Source of the DNA: Agromyces protaetiae
Lineage (GTDB): Bacteria; Actinomycetota; Actinomycetes; Actinomycetales; Microbacteriaceae
Direction of reading: 5' to 3'
DNA length: 64,000 nucleotides
Assembly: GCF_030866785.1 (NCBI RefSeq)
Contig: NZ_CP133018.1
Span: 1,426,001-1,490,000 of the forward strand
The notes beneath the pieces were generated by a model. That model did no database searches, was not told the DNA's origin, and worked only from the letters and a program-made list of their open reading frames with translations. The translations under genes and the position numbers were made by a program. Below are positions 53,978-62,228 of the stretch, in pieces (position 1 is the stretch's first letter; the number at the start of each line of letters is the position of its first letter).

Positions 53978-54562
53978 GTGAACGACGGCATCGAGCAGAC
54001 GGGCGATCCCGGCTTCATCGTGCCGCCGCCAGGGCTCGTTCCCGATGCCCCGGCGGCCGCACCGGCGACCACCAAGCGACCGCGTTCGCGCCCGGTGGAG
54101 CGCTCACTGCCGACGTTCACGCCGGCCACGGCCGCGGTGCCGGCGCCCGGCGTGGTGCTACCTGGCGCGGCGCCCGTGGCGCCGCCGGCACCGGCCGCAC
54201 CGCCCCCGCAACCCGCCGCCTCGCCCTCGCAGGGCTGGCGCCTCATGGGGGAGGGGCCGGTCGAGGTCATCGTCACGCGCCGCGCGCTCCTCGGCCGCGC
54301 ACCGGACCGGAGCGCGTCGCCCGTGCCGGACGCCGAACCGATCGTGGTGAACGACCCGGCACGCACGGTCTCGAAGACGCATGCCGTCGCCGAACCGGGC
54401 GACGGCGTGCTGCTGGTCACGGATCTGGGGTCCACGAACGGCGTCCGCATCGAACGGGCGGGTGCGGCTCCGACCGAGGTCGCGCGCGGGGCCACGGCCG
54501 CGGTCGCCCACGGCGAGGTCCTCGTGCTGGGCGAGTTCCGGCTGATCGCGACGGCGTTCTGA
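53978..54562 (+). CDS. FHA-domain protein
   Basis: The 194-residue protein has a Pro/Ala-rich N-terminal region (about 1-85) and a complete FHA domain (about 90-192): ALLGRAPD, ARTVSKTHAVA and DLGSTNGVRIE are the phosphothreonine-binding motifs. A likely own promoter inside the cluster implies it can be expressed apart from the transglutaminase-like gene. It is the third FHA protein of the module and a probable adaptor for a kinase-phosphorylated partner. Confidence 0.88.
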   Translation: MNDGIEQTGDPGFIVPPPGLVPDAPAAAPATTKRPRSRPVERSLPTFTPATAAVPAPGVVLPGAAPVAPPAPAAPPPQPAASPSQGWRLMGEGPVEVIVTRRALLGRAPDRSASPVPDAEPIVVNDPARTVSKTHAVAEPGDGVLLVTDLGSTNGVRIERAGAAPTEVARGATAAVAHGEVLVLGEFRLIATAF

Positions 54563-54611
54563 CCGGCGACGCGCGGCCCGCCCGCATTCGAACCGGGCAT
54601 CTCCGACGGTG

Positions 54612-54617
54612 TACCCT
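54612..54617 (+). promoter_or_regulatory. Promoter -10 box of the leucine leader (TACCCT)
   Basis: TACCCT lies six bases before the GTG of the leader peptide, so the leuCD transcript probably begins at the leader's own start codon. Confidence 0.65.
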
Positions 54618-54623
54618 TGTTCC

Positions 54624-54674
54624 GTGCGCGCGCCTCGACTTCTCCTTCGGTGCCGCGGCGGGGCCTCGATCTAG
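54624..54674 (+). CDS. Leucine-rich leader peptide of leuCD
   Basis: A GTG-started frame of 16 codons (VRAPRLLLRCRGGASI) ends at TAG 54672-54674. It contains three consecutive leucine codons, CTT CTC CTT (54639-54647), and CTT is rare in this GC-rich genome. A strong hairpin begins six bases after the last Leu codon, and leuC follows 60 bases after the stop. This is the expected layout of ribosome-mediated leucine attenuation. It is too short for ordinary gene callers. Confidence 0.75.
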   Translation: MRAPRLLLRCRGGASI

Positions 54675-54690
54675 GCCATCCCCGCCGCGG
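54653..54690 (+). promoter_or_regulatory. Attenuator hairpin upstream of leuC
   Basis: CCGCGGCGGGG (54653-54663) pairs perfectly with CCCCGCCGCGG (54680-54690); the loop includes a smaller GGCC/GGCC pairing and the leader stop codon. A ribosome stalled on the Leu codons at 54639-54647 would reach into the left arm and keep the hairpin open. With ample leucine the ribosome finishes, and the hairpin can form. No T-run follows, so termination could be Rho-assisted. Confidence 0.65.
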
Positions 54691-54734
54691 AGTCTGTCGA
54701 CGGCTGCCCCCCACAGAACCGAGGAAGACATCGC

Positions 54735-56249
54735 ATGAACGACGCCACCGAGCGCACCGAGAGCGCCGGCCACGAGCAGACCGGCCCCCGCACCCTGGCC
54801 GAGAAGGTCTGGGACGCCCATCTCGTCAAGAAGGGCGAAGACGGCACTCCCGACCTCATCTACATCGACCTGCACCTCGTGCACGAGGTGACCAGCCCGC
54901 AGGCGTTCGACGGTCTGCGCATGGCAGGCCGGCCGGTGCGCCGCCCCGACCTCACCATCGCGACCGAGGACCACAACACGCCCACGTGGGACATCGACAA
55001 GCCGATCGCCGACCTCACGAGCCGCACCCAGATCGAGACGCTGCGCCGTAACTGCGCCGAGTTCGGCATCAGGCTGCACTCGCTGGGCGACAAGGAGCAG
55101 GGCATCGTGCACGTCGTCGGGCCTCAGCTCGGGCTCACGATGCCGGGCATCACCGTCGTCTGCGGCGACTCGCACACCTCGACGCATGGCGCGTTCGGGG
55201 CGATGGCGTTCGGCATCGGCACCAGCGAGGTCGAGCACGTCATGGCGACGCAGACTCTGCCGCTGAAGCCGTTCAAGACCATGGCCATCAACGTCGAGGG
55301 CACGCTGCGGCCCGGTGTCACGGCGAAGGACATCATCCTCGCGGTGATCGCGAAGATCGGCACCGGCGGGGGCCAAGGGTACGTGCTCGAGTACCGCGGC
55401 AGCGCCATCCGTGCGCTGTCGATGGACGGACGCATGACGATCTGCAACATGTCGATCGAAGCCGGCGCCCGCGCCGGCATGGTGGCGCCCGACCAGACGA
55501 CCTACGACTACCTCCGCGGTCGCCCGCACGCGCCTGAGGGTGACGACTGGGAGGCCGCGGTCGCGTACTGGGACACGCTCGCGACCGATGAGGACGCGAC
55601 GTTCGATGCCGAGGTGTTCATCGACGCCGACGAGCTCGAGCCCTTCGTGACCTGGGGGACGAACCCCGGCCAGGGCGTGTCCCTCAGCGAGCGCGTCCCC
55701 GACCCGGCGTCGATCGTCGACCAGCATGAGCGCGCCGCCGCCGAGCGCGCGCTCGAGTACATGGACCTCGAGGCGGGCACGCCGCTGAAGGACATCCGTG
55801 TCGACGCCGTCTTCATGGGGTCGTGCACGAACAGCCGCATCGAAGACCTCCGCGCGTTCGCCTCCATCATCGAGGGCCGCACGAAGGCCGAGGGCGTTCG
55901 CGTCATGGTCGTCCCCGGCTCCGCGCGGGTCCGGCTCGAAGCCGAAGCCGAGGGCCTCGACAAGGTGTTCACCGACTTCGGTGCCGAGTGGCGGTTCGCC
56001 GGGTGCTCGATGTGCCTCGGCATGAACCCCGATCAGCTCGCCCCGGGCGAACGGTGTGCGTCTACCTCGAACCGGAACTTCGAGGGCCGGCAGGGCAAGG
56101 GCGGGCGCACGCATCTCGTGTCACCGCTCGTCGCAGCCGCGACCGCGATCCGCGGCACGCTGTCCAGCCCGTGGGACCTCGAGCATCGCCCCCGGCACGT
56201 GCAGGAGCCGACGCTCGAAGCGGCCGGCGCGACCGCGGAAGGGAACTGA
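54735..56249 (+). CDS. leuC: 3-isopropylmalate dehydratase large subunit
   Basis: The 504-residue [4Fe-4S] subunit, with LeuD, isomerises 2- to 3-isopropylmalate. Visible marks are the N-terminal [25 protein letters not shown], the cluster-binding cysteine in [15 protein letters not shown] and the pair in [12 protein letters not shown], and [22 protein letters not shown] precedes the ATG. It is first in the leuC-leuD-murA-plsC-gpsA-ddl run and probably under leucine attenuation. Confidence 0.96.
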   Translation: MNDATERTESAGHEQTGPRTLAEKVWDAHLVKKGEDGTPDLIYIDLHLVHEVTSPQAFDGLRMAGRPVRRPDLTIATEDHNTPTWDIDKPIADLTSRTQIETLRRNCAEFGIRLHSLGDKEQGIVHVVGPQLGLTMPGITVVCGDSHTSTHGAFGAMAFGIGTSEVEHVMATQTLPLKPFKTMAINVEGTLRPGVTAKDIILAVIAKIGTGGGQGYVLEYRGSAIRALSMDGRMTICNMSIEAGARAGMVAPDQTTYDYLRGRPHAPEGDDWEAAVAYWDTLATDEDATFDAEVFIDADELEPFVTWGTNPGQGVSLSERVPDPASIVDQHERAAAERALEYMDLEAGTPLKDIRVDAVFMGSCTNSRIEDLRAFASIIEGRTKAEGVRVMVVPGSARVRLEAEAEGLDKVFTDFGAEWRFAGCSMCLGMNPDQLAPGERCASTSNRNFEGRQGKGGRTHLVSPLVAAATAIRGTLSSPWDLEHRPRHVQEPTLEAAGATAEGN

Positions 56250-56253
56250 CCTC

Positions 56254-56871
56254 ATGGAGAAGCTCACGACCGTGACCGGCGTCGCCGTGCCGCTGCGGCG
56301 TTCGAACGTCGACACCGACCAGATCATCCCGGCGGTGTTCCTGAAGCGTGTGACGAAGACCGGATTCGAGGACGCGCTCTTCCACGGCTGGCGTCAGGAT
56401 CCCGAGTTCATCCTCAACCAGCCGGAGTTCGAGGGCGCGAACGTCCTCATCGCCGGTCCCGACTTCGGCACCGGCTCCAGTCGCGAGCATGCCGTGTGGG
56501 CGCTCCGCGACTACGGCTTCCAGGTCGTCGTGAGCTCGCGTTTCGGCGACATCTTCCGCGGGAACGCGGGCAAGCAGGGCCTGCTGGCCGCGCTCGTCGC
56601 GTACGAGGACATCGAGCGGCTCTGGGAGGTCGTCGAAGCCGAGCCGGGAATAGCCGTGACGGTCGACCTGGTTGAGCGTACGGTGAGCGCAGGCTCCCTG
56701 AAGGTTTCGTTCGACATCGACGATTACACTCGGTGGCGCCTGCTCGAAGGGCTGGACGACATCGCCCTCACCCTTCGAGACGAAGACGCCATAGCCGAGT
56801 TCGAGACACATCGAGAGGCGTGGCGGCCCAAGACCCTCCCGATCCGGGAGCTTGCAGAAACTGGGAACTGA
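56254..56871 (+). CDS. leuD: 3-isopropylmalate dehydratase small subunit
   Basis: The 205-residue swivelling subunit pairs with Leu[15 protein letters not shown] near the N-terminus and [17 protein letters not shown] with [15 protein letters not shown] are diagnostic. It starts four bases after leuC and ends directly against the murA start. Confidence 0.96.
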   Translation: MEKLTTVTGVAVPLRRSNVDTDQIIPAVFLKRVTKTGFEDALFHGWRQDPEFILNQPEFEGANVLIAGPDFGTGSSREHAVWALRDYGFQVVVSSRFGDIFRGNAGKQGLLAALVAYEDIERLWEVVEAEPGIAVTVDLVERTVSAGSLKVSFDIDDYTRWRLLEGLDDIALTLRDEDAIAEFETHREAWRPKTLPIRELAETGN

Positions 56872-58242
56872 GTGAACACCCTCGTGAACGACGCGAAGCA
56901 GCACGGAACGGCAGTCGGACTGTCGGTCGACCGCATCACCATCAACGGCGGAAAGCCGCTTCGCGGAAGGATCGAGCTGAAGGGCGCCAAGAACCTCGTC
57001 ACCAAGGCGATGGTCGCGGCGATCCTCGGCGACACCCCCAGCGTCCTGAAGGACGTGCCGAACATCAGCGACGTGCGCATCGTCCGCGGGCTGCTCGAGG
57101 TGCACGGCGTGACCGTGACCGAGGGCGGCACCGGCGAGCTCGTGCTCGATCCCTCCGGCGTGGCCACGGCGCACATGGCCGACATCGACGCGCACGCGGG
57201 CTCGAGCCGCATCCCGATCCTCTTCTGCGGGCCGCTGCTGCACCGGCTCGGCGAAGCATTCATCCCCGACCTCGGCGGCTGCCGCATCGGCGACCGGCCG
57301 ATCGACTACCACCTCGAGGTGCTCCGCAACTTCGGCGCGATCGTCGAGAAGCTGCCGAGCGGCATCCGCATGTCGGCCCCGAGCGGACTGCACGGCGCGA
57401 AGGTGTCGCTCCCGTACCCGAGCGTCGGCGCGACCGAGCAGGTGCTGCTGACCGCGGTGCTCGCCGACGGCATCACCGAGCTCTCCGGCGCGGCGATCGA
57501 GCCCGAGATCATGGATCTCATCAACATCCTCCAGAAGATGGGCGCCATCATCACGGTCGACACCGACCGGGTCATCCGCATCGAGGGCGTGACGCAGCTG
57601 AGCGGGTACACGCACCGCGCACTCTTCGACCGCAACGAGGCCGCCAGCTGGGCGGCCGCCGCGCTCGCGACCGAGGGCGACATCTTCGTCGGCGGCGCCC
57701 GTCAGGCCGAGATGCTCACGTTCCTCAATGTGTTCCGCAAGGTCGGCGGCGCGTTCGAGATCGAAGACGACGGCATCCGGTTCTTCCACCCCGGAGGCGA
57801 ACTCAAGCCGGTCATCATCGAGACCGACGTGCACCCCGGCTTCATGACCGACTGGCAGCAGCCGCTCGTGATCGCGCTCACCAAGGCGAAGGGCGTGTCG
57901 ATCGTCCACGAGACGGTGTACGAGCAGCGCTTCGGGTTCGTGGACGCGCTCGTCGAGATGGGTGCGTCGATCGACGTGCACAAGGAATGCCTGGGCGGCC
58001 GGCCCTGCCGGTTCGGGCAGCGCAACTTCCAGCACTCCGCGGTGATCTCCGGGCCGTCGAAGCTGACCGGTGCCGACATCGAGGTCCCCGACCTGCGCGG
58101 CGGGTTCAGCCACCTCATCGCGGCGTTGACCGCCGAGGGCCGGTCCACGGTCTCCAACGTCGGCATCATCGCGCGCGGCTACGAGAACTTCATCACGAAG
58201 CTCGAGCTGCTCGGTGCGGACTTCGAGCTCGAAGGCCGGTGA
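56872..58242 (+). CDS. murA: UDP-N-acetylglucosamine 1-carboxyvinyltransferase
   Basis: It transfers enolpyruvate from PEP to UDP-GlcNAc, the first committed step of peptidoglycan synthesis and the target of fosfomycin. LKGAKNLVTKAMVAAIL carries the conserved Lys-Asn pair. The active-site cysteine is in LGGCRIGDRPIDYH, i.e. not the resistant Asp variant. At 456 residues the length is normal. GTG 56872 abuts the leuD stop; a second GTG at 56884 is an alternative. Confidence 0.95.
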   Translation: MNTLVNDAKQHGTAVGLSVDRITINGGKPLRGRIELKGAKNLVTKAMVAAILGDTPSVLKDVPNISDVRIVRGLLEVHGVTVTEGGTGELVLDPSGVATAHMADIDAHAGSSRIPILFCGPLLHRLGEAFIPDLGGCRIGDRPIDYHLEVLRNFGAIVEKLPSGIRMSAPSGLHGAKVSLPYPSVGATEQVLLTAVLADGITELSGAAIEPEIMDLINILQKMGAIITVDTDRVIRIEGVTQLSGYTHRALFDRNEAASWAAAALATEGDIFVGGARQAEMLTFLNVFRKVGGAFEIEDDGIRFFHPGGELKPVIIETDVHPGFMTDWQQPLVIALTKAKGVSIVHETVYEQRFGFVDALVEMGASIDVHKECLGGRPCRFGQRNFQHSAVISGPSKLTGADIEVPDLRGGFSHLIAALTAEGRSTVSNVGIIARGYENFITKLELLGADFELEGR

Positions 58243-58262
58243 GCTCGCGCGATACTGGGGGA

Positions 58263-59093
58263 GTGCCACGCTCACCCCAGCAGCCGCCGCCGCAGCATCC
58301 TCCGCGGAGGGCCCGGCGTGAAACGCGACGTCCGTCGTTCTTCTGGGTGCTCGCCGCACTCATCCTGCCGCTCTTCAACCTCGCGGTGAAGTTCAGGTTC
58401 CACGGCCGCGAGCTCCCGCAGACCGGCGCGTTCGTGCTGTCGCCGAACCACTTCAGCGAGATCGACCCGGTCGTCATGGGCGCCGCGGCGTGGAAGCTCG
58501 GCCGGGCGCCGCGATTCCTCGCGAAGGAGTCGCTCTTCAAGATCCCGGTGGTGCGCTGGTTCCTCCGCACGTCAGGACAGATCCCGGTCGCTCGTGCGGG
58601 CAGCCGCAGCCACGCGGCGCTCCGTGCGGCCGAGGAACTGGTCGAGAAGGGCCGCATGGTCATCGTGTACCCCGAGGGTTCGCTCACGCGCGACCCCGAC
58701 CTGTGGCCGATGCGCGGGAAGACCGGTGCCGTGCGCATCGCGCTCGAGCAGGACATCCCGCTCGTGCCGGCGGCGCACTGGGGCACCCAGGCGCTCATGC
58801 CTCGCTACGGCAAGAAGATCCACCCGTTCCCGCGCAAGACGATCGACGTCATCGTCGGCGAGCCGATCGACCTCTCCGCGTATCGGGGCAAGGCGCTCGA
58901 GCCCGCGCTGCTGGCTGCGGCGACGAACGACCTCATGCAGGCCATCACGAAGCTCGTCGGCGAGCTTCGCGACGAGACGCCGCCCGCCACGAGGTGGGAC
59001 CCGGCTGCGCACGGGCAGAAGGAGACCGGCCGCCTGGACGACCCCGGGCACCGTGGCGCCACCGGCCGCGTCGACGACGCGGAGGCGTCGTGA
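58263..59093 (+). CDS. plsC: 1-acyl-sn-glycerol-3-phosphate acyltransferase
   Basis: The 276-residue enzyme acylates lysophosphatidate to phosphatidate. It has a basic N-terminus, one hydrophobic segment (about 22-40), the acyltransferase box SPNHFSEIDP (H-X4-D) and VYPEGSLTRDP. The GTG at 58263 lies six bases after GATACT, so an internal leaderless promoter may exist. The stop overlaps gpsA as GTGA. Confidence 0.9.
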   Translation: MPRSPQQPPPQHPPRRARRETRRPSFFWVLAALILPLFNLAVKFRFHGRELPQTGAFVLSPNHFSEIDPVVMGAAAWKLGRAPRFLAKESLFKIPVVRWFLRTSGQIPVARAGSRSHAALRAAEELVEKGRMVIVYPEGSLTRDPDLWPMRGKTGAVRIALEQDIPLVPAAHWGTQALMPRYGKKIHPFPRKTIDVIVGEPIDLSAYRGKALEPALLAAATNDLMQAITKLVGELRDETPPATRWDPAAHGQKETGRLDDPGHRGATGRVDDAEAS

Positions 59094-60229
59094 AGACGAA
59101 GGCCCAGCCCCGGCGCGGGGCCGGCAAACGGGTCGCGGTCCTCGGCGCGGGAAGCTGGGGCACGACGTTCGCGAAGATCCTCGCCGACGGCGGCGCCGAT
59201 GTCGTCGTGTGGGCGAGGCGCCCCGAGCTCGCGCGTGAGATCCAAGAGGCCAAGCGCAACAGCGACTACCTGCCGGGCGTGAACCTCCCGATCGGCCTCC
59301 GCGCGACGAGCCGGCTCGACCTCGCGCTCGCCGGCGCCGAGCAGGTGTACGTCTCGGTGCCGAGCCAGTCGCTCCGTGAGAATCTCGCCGGCATCGCGCC
59401 GTACCTCTCGTCCGAGGCATCCGTCGTCTCACTCATGAAGGGCGTCGAGAAGTCGACGGGGCTGCGCATGAGCGAGGTCATCGCCGATGTGCTGCCCATC
59501 GACCCGCTGCAGATCGCGGTGATCTCGGGGCCGAACCTCGCGCTCGAGATCGCCAAGGAGCAGCCGACCGCCGCGGTCGTCTCGTCGGCGAGCCTCGAGA
59601 CCGCCCAGGCCGTCGCCTTCATCGCCCGCAACCGGTACTTCCACTCGTTCGTGAACACCGACGTGATCGGCACCGAGTTCGGCGGGGTGCTGAAGAACCT
59701 GATCGCGGTCGCGATCGGCATCGTCGACGGCGCCGGGTACGGCGAGAACACGAAGGCCTCGATCATCACCCGCGGGCTCGTCGAGATGACCGATTTCGCG
59801 GTCGCCTACGGCGCGCACCCCGAGACGCTGTCGGGCCTCGCCGGGCTCGGCGACCTCATCGCCACGAGCCAGTCGCCGCTGTCGCGGAACAACACGGCCG
59901 GGCGCCTGCTCGGCCAGGGGTACCGGCTCAACGACGTCGTCAACCAGATGCAGCAGACGACCGAGGGGCTCGCCTCGGTCGGCCCGGTGCTCGAGCTCGC
60001 GCGGGCGAAGGGCGTCTCGATGCCGATCGTCGAGCAGGTGCGCCAGGTCCTCGCCGGCACGCTCGCTCCGCGGGACGTCGCGCCGCACCTCACGACCGAC
60101 GACGAGCCCCAGGGCGAAAGGACGAGACATGGACAAGCTCAGGGTGGCTCTGCTCTTCGGCGGGCGTTCGAGCGAGCACGCGATCAGCTGCGCGACGGCC
60201 GGCGGGGTGCTGGGCGCGATCGACCGTGA
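59090..60229 (+). CDS. gpsA: Glycerol-3-phosphate dehydrogenase (NAD(P)+)
   Basis: The 379-residue enzyme makes sn-glycerol 3-phosphate for phospholipid synthesis. VAVLGAGSWGTTFAKIL is the dinucleotide motif, GVLKNLIAVAIGI holds the catalytic Lys, and NNTAGRLLGQGY is also conserved. The family is usually 330-340 residues. Here a C-terminal extension rich in Arg (ALRRAFERARDQLRDGRRG) runs 101 bp into the ddl gene, whose ribosome-binding site and first 33 codons lie inside it. Confidence 0.94.
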   Translation: MKTKAQPRRGAGKRVAVLGAGSWGTTFAKILADGGADVVVWARRPELAREIQEAKRNSDYLPGVNLPIGLRATSRLDLALAGAEQVYVSVPSQSLRENLAGIAPYLSSEASVVSLMKGVEKSTGLRMSEVIADVLPIDPLQIAVISGPNLALEIAKEQPTAAVVSSASLETAQAVAFIARNRYFHSFVNTDVIGTEFGGVLKNLIAVAIGIVDGAGYGENTKASIITRGLVEMTDFAVAYGAHPETLSGLAGLGDLIATSQSPLSRNNTAGRLLGQGYRLNDVVNQMQQTTEGLASVGPVLELARAKGVSMPIVEQVRQVLAGTLAPRDVAPHLTTDDEPQGERTRHGQAQGGSALRRAFERARDQLRDGRRGAGRDRP

Positions 60230-61238
60230 TCGGTTCGAGGTGATCCCGGTCGGGATCACCCGAGATGGCGCGTTCGTGCTCGAGAGCGACGATCCGGCGC
60301 GCTTCGCCCTCGACCCGGCACACCTGCCGGAGGTCGTCGACAACGGCACGCGCGTGCGCTGGCCCGAGTCCGCCGGGACGCGCGAGCTGACCGTGACGAC
60401 GACAGCCATCGGGGCGGATGGTCCGGGCACGCGCTCGCTCGGTGACGTCGACGTGGTCTTCCCGATCCTGCACGGCCGATTCGGCGAGGACGGCACCGTG
60501 CAGGGACTTCTCGAGCTCGTGGGCCTGCCGTACGTCGGCAACGGGGTGCTGGCCTCCGCGGCCGGCATGGACAAGCACTTCACCAAGACCGTGCTCGAGG
60601 CGGCCGGGATCGCGGTCGCGCCGTGGGTGACGGTCACCCGTGCGGCGTGGGGGCGTGACCGCGAGCTCTCGGAGCGTCGCGTGCGCGCGCTCGGCCTGCC
60701 GGCGTTCGTGAAGCCGGCTCGGGCCGGCTCGTCGGTCGGGGTGAGCAAGGTGTCGGACTGGAGCGAGCTCGACGCGGCCCTCGACGTCGCGTTCGCCGAG
60801 GACCGCACGGTGCTGATCGAGGCCGCCATGTCGGGTCGCGAGATCGAGTGCGGCGTGCTCGAGGACCGCGACGGAGGTGCGCCGCGCGTGAGCGTGGCGG
60901 GCGAGATCGTCGTGACCGGGCGGGAGTTCTACGACTTCGAGGCGAAGTACCTCGACGCGCCCGGCATCGACCTCGTGTGCCCGGCTGAGCTCGGCGACGG
61001 CGAGCGCTTCGAGCTCGAACGTGTGGCCGCCCGGGCGTTCGAGGCGCTCGGCTGCGAGGGGCTGGCGCGCGTCGACGTGTTCCTCACCGACGAGGGGTTC
61101 GTCGTCAACGAGGTGAACACCATGCCCGGCTTCACGCCGATCTCGATGTTCCCCACGTGCTGGCTGAACTCGGGCCTGAGCTATCCGGAGCTGATCACCG
61201 AGCTGATCGAGACGGGGTTCGCGCGCGGCGCTCGCTAG
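60129..61238 (+). CDS. ddl: D-alanine--D-alanine ligase
   Basis: The 369-residue ATP-grasp enzyme makes the D-Ala-D-Ala terminus of peptidoglycan precursors. LFGGRSSEHAIS, HGRFGEDGTVQGLLELVGLPYVG (split by me for length) and VNEVNTMPGFTP are family marks. AAAGGACGAG precedes the ATG, inside the gpsA coding region. With murA, plsC and gpsA it forms a wall and membrane precursor operon. Confidence 0.95.
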   Translation: MDKLRVALLFGGRSSEHAISCATAGGVLGAIDRDRFEVIPVGITRDGAFVLESDDPARFALDPAHLPEVVDNGTRVRWPESAGTRELTVTTTAIGADGPGTRSLGDVDVVFPILHGRFGEDGTVQGLLELVGLPYVGNGVLASAAGMDKHFTKTVLEAAGIAVAPWVTVTRAAWGRDRELSERRVRALGLPAFVKPARAGSSVGVSKVSDWSELDAALDVAFAEDRTVLIEAAMSGREIECGVLEDRDGGAPRVSVAGEIVVTGREFYDFEAKYLDAPGIDLVCPAELGDGERFELERVAARAFEALGCEGLARVDVFLTDEGFVVNEVNTMPGFTPISMFPTCWLNSGLSYPELITELIETGFARGAR

Positions 61239-61301
61239 CCGTGCGCGGTCGGCTCGCCGCGCGGCCTGCGCGCGAACCCGCGCTCACGAAGACCGGCTCG
61301 T

Positions 61302-61386
61302 TTCCTTGCTCAGGAAGGTCGGGTGCTCTGCCGGCGTGTCGCGGCGCGGCGCGCCGCGGGACGCGTCGTTTTTCCTGAGCAAGGAA
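61302..61386. repeat. 85-bp palindromic element, copy A
   Basis: Perfect 15-bp terminal inverted repeats (TTCCTTGCTCAGGAA and TTCCTGAGCAAGGAA) flank a GC-rich core containing CGGCGTGTCGCGG and the palindrome CGCGGCGCGCCGCG. The element is nearly identical to copy B 66 bp downstream, including the flanking AATGGGGCGCTG. It lies between the convergent ddl and DUF3515 genes and could also act as a terminator. Confidence 0.9.
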
Positions 61387-61452
61387 TGGGGCGCTGCGCT
61401 GACGGTATCCGTCGCCGCGCTGCTCGCGTGCCGCAGCTCGCATCGGCTCCGT

Positions 61453-61537
61453 TTCCTTGCTCAGGAAGGTCGGGCGGTCTGCCGGCGTGTCGCGGTGCGG
61501 CGCGCCGCGGGACGCGTCGTTGTTCCTGAGCAAGGAA
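61453..61537. repeat. 85-bp palindromic element, copy B
   Basis: It has the same 15-bp inverted ends, length and core as copy A, with only a few substitutions (for example CGG for TGC after GGTCGGG, and G for T before the right end). The two copies and their shared flanks suggest a recent local duplication or repeated insertion. Confidence 0.9.
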
Positions 61538-61549
61538 TGGGGCGCTGGC

Positions 61550-61685
61550 GGGCGGATGCTTCGGGTGGGCGGATGCTTCGGGCGGGCGGATGCTCCGGGC
61601 GGGCGGATGCTTCGGGCGAGGGGATGCTCCGGGCGGGCGGATGCTTCGGGCGGGCGGATGCTTCGGGCGAGGGGATGCTCCGGGC
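61550..61685. repeat. 17-bp tandem repeat, eight copies
   Basis: There are eight units of consensus GGGCGGATGCTTCGGGC. Units 5 and 8 share the variant GAGGGGATGCTCCGGGC, so part of the array may have duplicated as a block. Each unit contains GGATGC. The array ends 12 bases before the stop of the minus-strand DUF3515 gene. Confidence 0.95.
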
Positions 61686-61697
61686 GCCGGCGTCGGA

Positions 61698-62204
61698 CTA
61701 CTGCGCGTCCTCGATCGTGGTGCACGCGCGCTCGGCCGGGATCGCGCTCACTGCGCGTGACAGGTCGGTGATTGCCGTGGTGCCCGACACGACGTCGTTG
61801 TCGACGACGACCTCGACGGCGGGCGTGCGCCCATAGGTGGTGAACCGGTAGCGCGGCGGGTCGGACTCGTCGATGACCCAGTCGACGCCGTCGACCGACA
61901 CGCAGCGGTCTTCGGTCGGCCCGGGCGGCGTGACGCCGCACCGCAGCAGCACGGTGGCGGGAGTGCCCCACGCGCCCGTGCCCTGGGCATTGGTCTCGCG
62001 CTGCTCCTGCTCGGCGACCACGTCGGGGAGCCGCACGACCACATCGGCGCAGCCCACGTCGCTCGCGTCCTCGGCCGCGTCGAACGGCACGGCCTGGGTG
62101 CAGCCGCCGAGCACCGCGGCCAGCAGGGCGCCCGCGGCGAATACCCCGATGGTTCGCGCGCGTCGCGCGTGCGCGCGGGGCGCAGGGGAGGAGGGGGAAG
62201 GCAT
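61698..62204 (-). CDS. DUF3515 family lipoprotein
   Basis: The 168-residue protein has a lipoprotein signal with lipobox near LGGCTQ (about residue 35). A small domain follows with four more cysteines (DVGCADVVVRLP, LRCGVTPP, EDRCVSVDGVDW, ERACTTIED), typical of actinobacterial DUF3515. The function is unknown; the ddl-DUF3515-thiL neighbourhood is conserved in related genera. It appears leaderless: TAGCCT lies seven bases before the ATG on the minus strand. Confidence 0.87.
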   Translation of the reverse strand: MPSPSSPAPRAHARRARTIGVFAAGALLAAVLGGCTQAVPFDAAEDASDVGCADVVVRLPDVVAEQEQRETNAQGTGAWGTPATVLLRCGVTPPGPTEDRCVSVDGVDWVIDESDPPRYRFTTYGRTPAVEVVVDNDVVSGTTAITDLSRAVSAIPAERACTTIEDAQ

Positions 62205-62211
62205 CGCGTTC

Positions 62212-62221
62212 AGGCTACCGT
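62212..62221. promoter_or_regulatory. Overlapping divergent leaderless promoters (DUF3515 / thiL)
   Basis: Minus-strand TAGCCT (62217-62212) and plus-strand TACCGT (62216-62221) overlap by two bases. Each is followed by exactly seven bases and an ATG (62204 and 62229). Only 24 bp separate the two start codons, so the two promoters probably exclude each other. Confidence 0.7.
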
Positions 62222-62228
62222 GAAGGGC

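Noticed and set aside
61302..61685. Repeat-rich region considered as a CRISPR array
   Set aside because: The 17-bp units are directly adjacent without spacers, and the 85-bp elements are palindromic rather than direct repeats with unique spacers. No cas genes are present.
61306..61836. Small open frames reading FLSKE or LAQEG across the palindromic elements
   Set aside because: They occur in both orientations of an inverted repeat and continue into tandem repeats. They are products of the element's sequence, not conserved proteins.
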